The notes under the pieces are model-generated. The model saw only the letters and a list, made by a program, of their open reading frames with translations. It searched no databases and was not told where the DNA came from. Positions 4,599-5,466 of a stretch of DNA of 5,466 nt are shown in pieces. The stretch's first letter is position 1. Every line of letters begins with the position of its first letter. The stretch comes from Nitrospirota bacterium (GTDB taxonomy: Bacteria; Nitrospirota; CAKKRA01; 9FT-COMBO-42-15): contig JACPZJ010000183.1 of the NCBI GenBank assembly GCA_016195585.1, positions 1 to 5,466 on the forward strand. Reading direction: 5' to 3'. Both the position numbers and the translations under genes were made by a program.

Positions 4599-5466
4599 AT
4601 ATTTGAATACAATCATTCACGGCGATACGCTACAAGTCCTATCCGGTTTAGAGGATAATAGTATTGACTTGGTTTTGACTGACCCGCCGTATTTTCTGGA
4701 CAAGATGGATAATGGCTGGGATGAAAAGAAAGTAGCCAGCACTAAATATCATCATGTTGTTAAATCATTGCCTGCGGGAATGAAGTTTGACAAAGAGCAG
4801 GGGAAAAAATTTTATGACTGGTATTACAAAATTGCTAAGGAAATTTTGAGGGTTTTAAAGCCAGGCGGTTTTTTCTTTTCATTTTCCAGTCCCAGGTTGT
4901 ATCACCGGATGGTTTCTGCAATTGATGATGCTGGATTTTTGATACGAGATTGTTTTATTTGGCTTTACACACAAAATCAGCCTAAAGCAATGAGCCTGAA
5001 TCATTTTATTGATAAATTGAATGAAGATAAAAAAAGCAGAGACAACCTAAAAAAACAGTTACACGGGTGGAAAACCCCTCAAATAAAATCATGCTTTGAG
5101 CCGATTGTAATGGCGCAAAAAGAAACAGAGGGGACTTTTCTAAAAAATTTCAGGAAATATAATGTCGGTTTATTGAATACTCATGTGAAGATCGGTCAGG
5201 AGATGTTTCCATCTAATGTAGTTTCAACAGATACAATCAATCAGGTAGTTGACAAATGTTTCTTAATCTCAAAACCGGATAAAAAAGAAAAGGGAGATTT
5301 TAATTTGCACAGGACTGTCAAACCATTAAGCCTGTGCGAATATATAATTAGCTTGACGACTTTTTCTCAGGAAGCGATTGTTCTTGACCCTTTTGCCGGC
5401 AGCGGGACAACTTTAGTGGCTGCAAAAAACTTGGGAAGGAAATTTATCGGCATTGATATAAACAAA
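4588..5466 (+). CDS. Beta-class site-specific DNA amino-methyltransferase (N6-adenine likely), C-terminus off the right edge
   Basis: The 293 readable codons transfer a methyl group from S-adenosylmethionine to an exocyclic amino group in DNA. The catalytic motif DPPY (motif IV, 32-35) comes first, followed by LKPGGFFFSF (90-99), a probable target-recognition region (about 125-240, including GWKTPQIKSCFEPIVMA at 160-176), HRTVKPLSLCEYI (motif X, 241-253), the cofactor-binding DPFAGSGTT (motif I, 267-275) and the following GRKFIGIDINK (283-293). DPPY before motif I defines the beta group. DPPY favours adenine-N6, though N4-cytosine methylation is not excluded. Few residues should be missing. 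No restriction enzyme is visible within the window; it could lie to the right, or this may be an orphan or phage-type enzyme. AAAGGA (4572-4577), 10 bases before the ATG, is an acceptable ribosome-binding site. The coding DNA is visibly more AT-rich than the recombinase gene, which suggests horizontal acquisition. Confidence 0.93.
   Translation, partial: MNGEYLNTIIHGDTLQVLSGLEDNSIDLVLTDPPYFLDKMDNGWDEKKVASTKYHHVVKSLPAGMKFDKEQGKKFYDWYYKIAKEILRVLKPGGFFFSFSSPRLYHRMVSAIDDAGFLIRDCFIWLYTQNQPKAMSLNHFIDKLNEDKKSRDNLKKQLHGWKTPQIKSCFEPIVMAQKETEGTFLKNFRKYNVGLLNTHVKIGQEMFPSNVVSTDTINQVVDKCFLISKPDKKEKGDFNLHRTVKPLSLCEYIISLTTFSQEAIVLDPFAGSGTTLVAAKNLGRKFIGIDINK

Overview
This window reads as chromosomal DNA from a free-living, probably uncultured Gram-negative bacterium. 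It has a sigma-54 activator with an FHA domain, a Sec-exported small protein, moderate GC, and a GGGGCAGG-type palindrome read in frame as GAGLKPAPT. From memory, such repeats are scattered through genomes of Nitrospirota, deltaproteobacterial and related lineages. The sequence alone does not settle the phylum.

There are two divergent blocks. The left block is on the minus strand, reading right to left from about 3349. It begins with a strong predicted promoter and a small secreted protein of unknown function (3273-2926). A hairpin follows, then a catabolic-type acetolactate synthase (2850-1216). Six bases after its stop begins an FHA plus AAA+ sigma-54-dependent activator (1209-1), which runs off the left edge just as its Fis-type helix-turn-helix should start. 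The synthase and activator look translationally coupled and would link pyruvate overflow metabolism (acetolactate, then acetoin) to a regulator that probably senses a phosphothreonine signal.

The right block is on the plus strand. It holds a small four-helix DUF486 membrane protein (3404-3745), then a XerC/XerD-type tyrosine recombinase (3804-4490), then a beta-class DNA amino-methyltransferase (4588 to the right edge, incomplete). The first two each have a TTGA-N17-TACAAT promoter ending only 7-9 bases before the ATG and no Shine-Dalgarno sequence, so both look leaderless.

The recombinase is the oddest gene. It carries a 31-bp perfect palindrome translated in frame. It also stops at a 7-bp tandem repeat after losing the C-terminal part that normally holds the H-x-x-R motif and the catalytic tyrosine. 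The DNA beyond the repeat is more AT-rich and encodes the methyltransferase, which suggests an insertion, a rearrangement or an assembly join at the repeat. I do not see a complete new defence or mobile system. The most interesting items are the recombinase/methyltransferase junction, the paired leaderless promoters and the synthase/regulator coupling.
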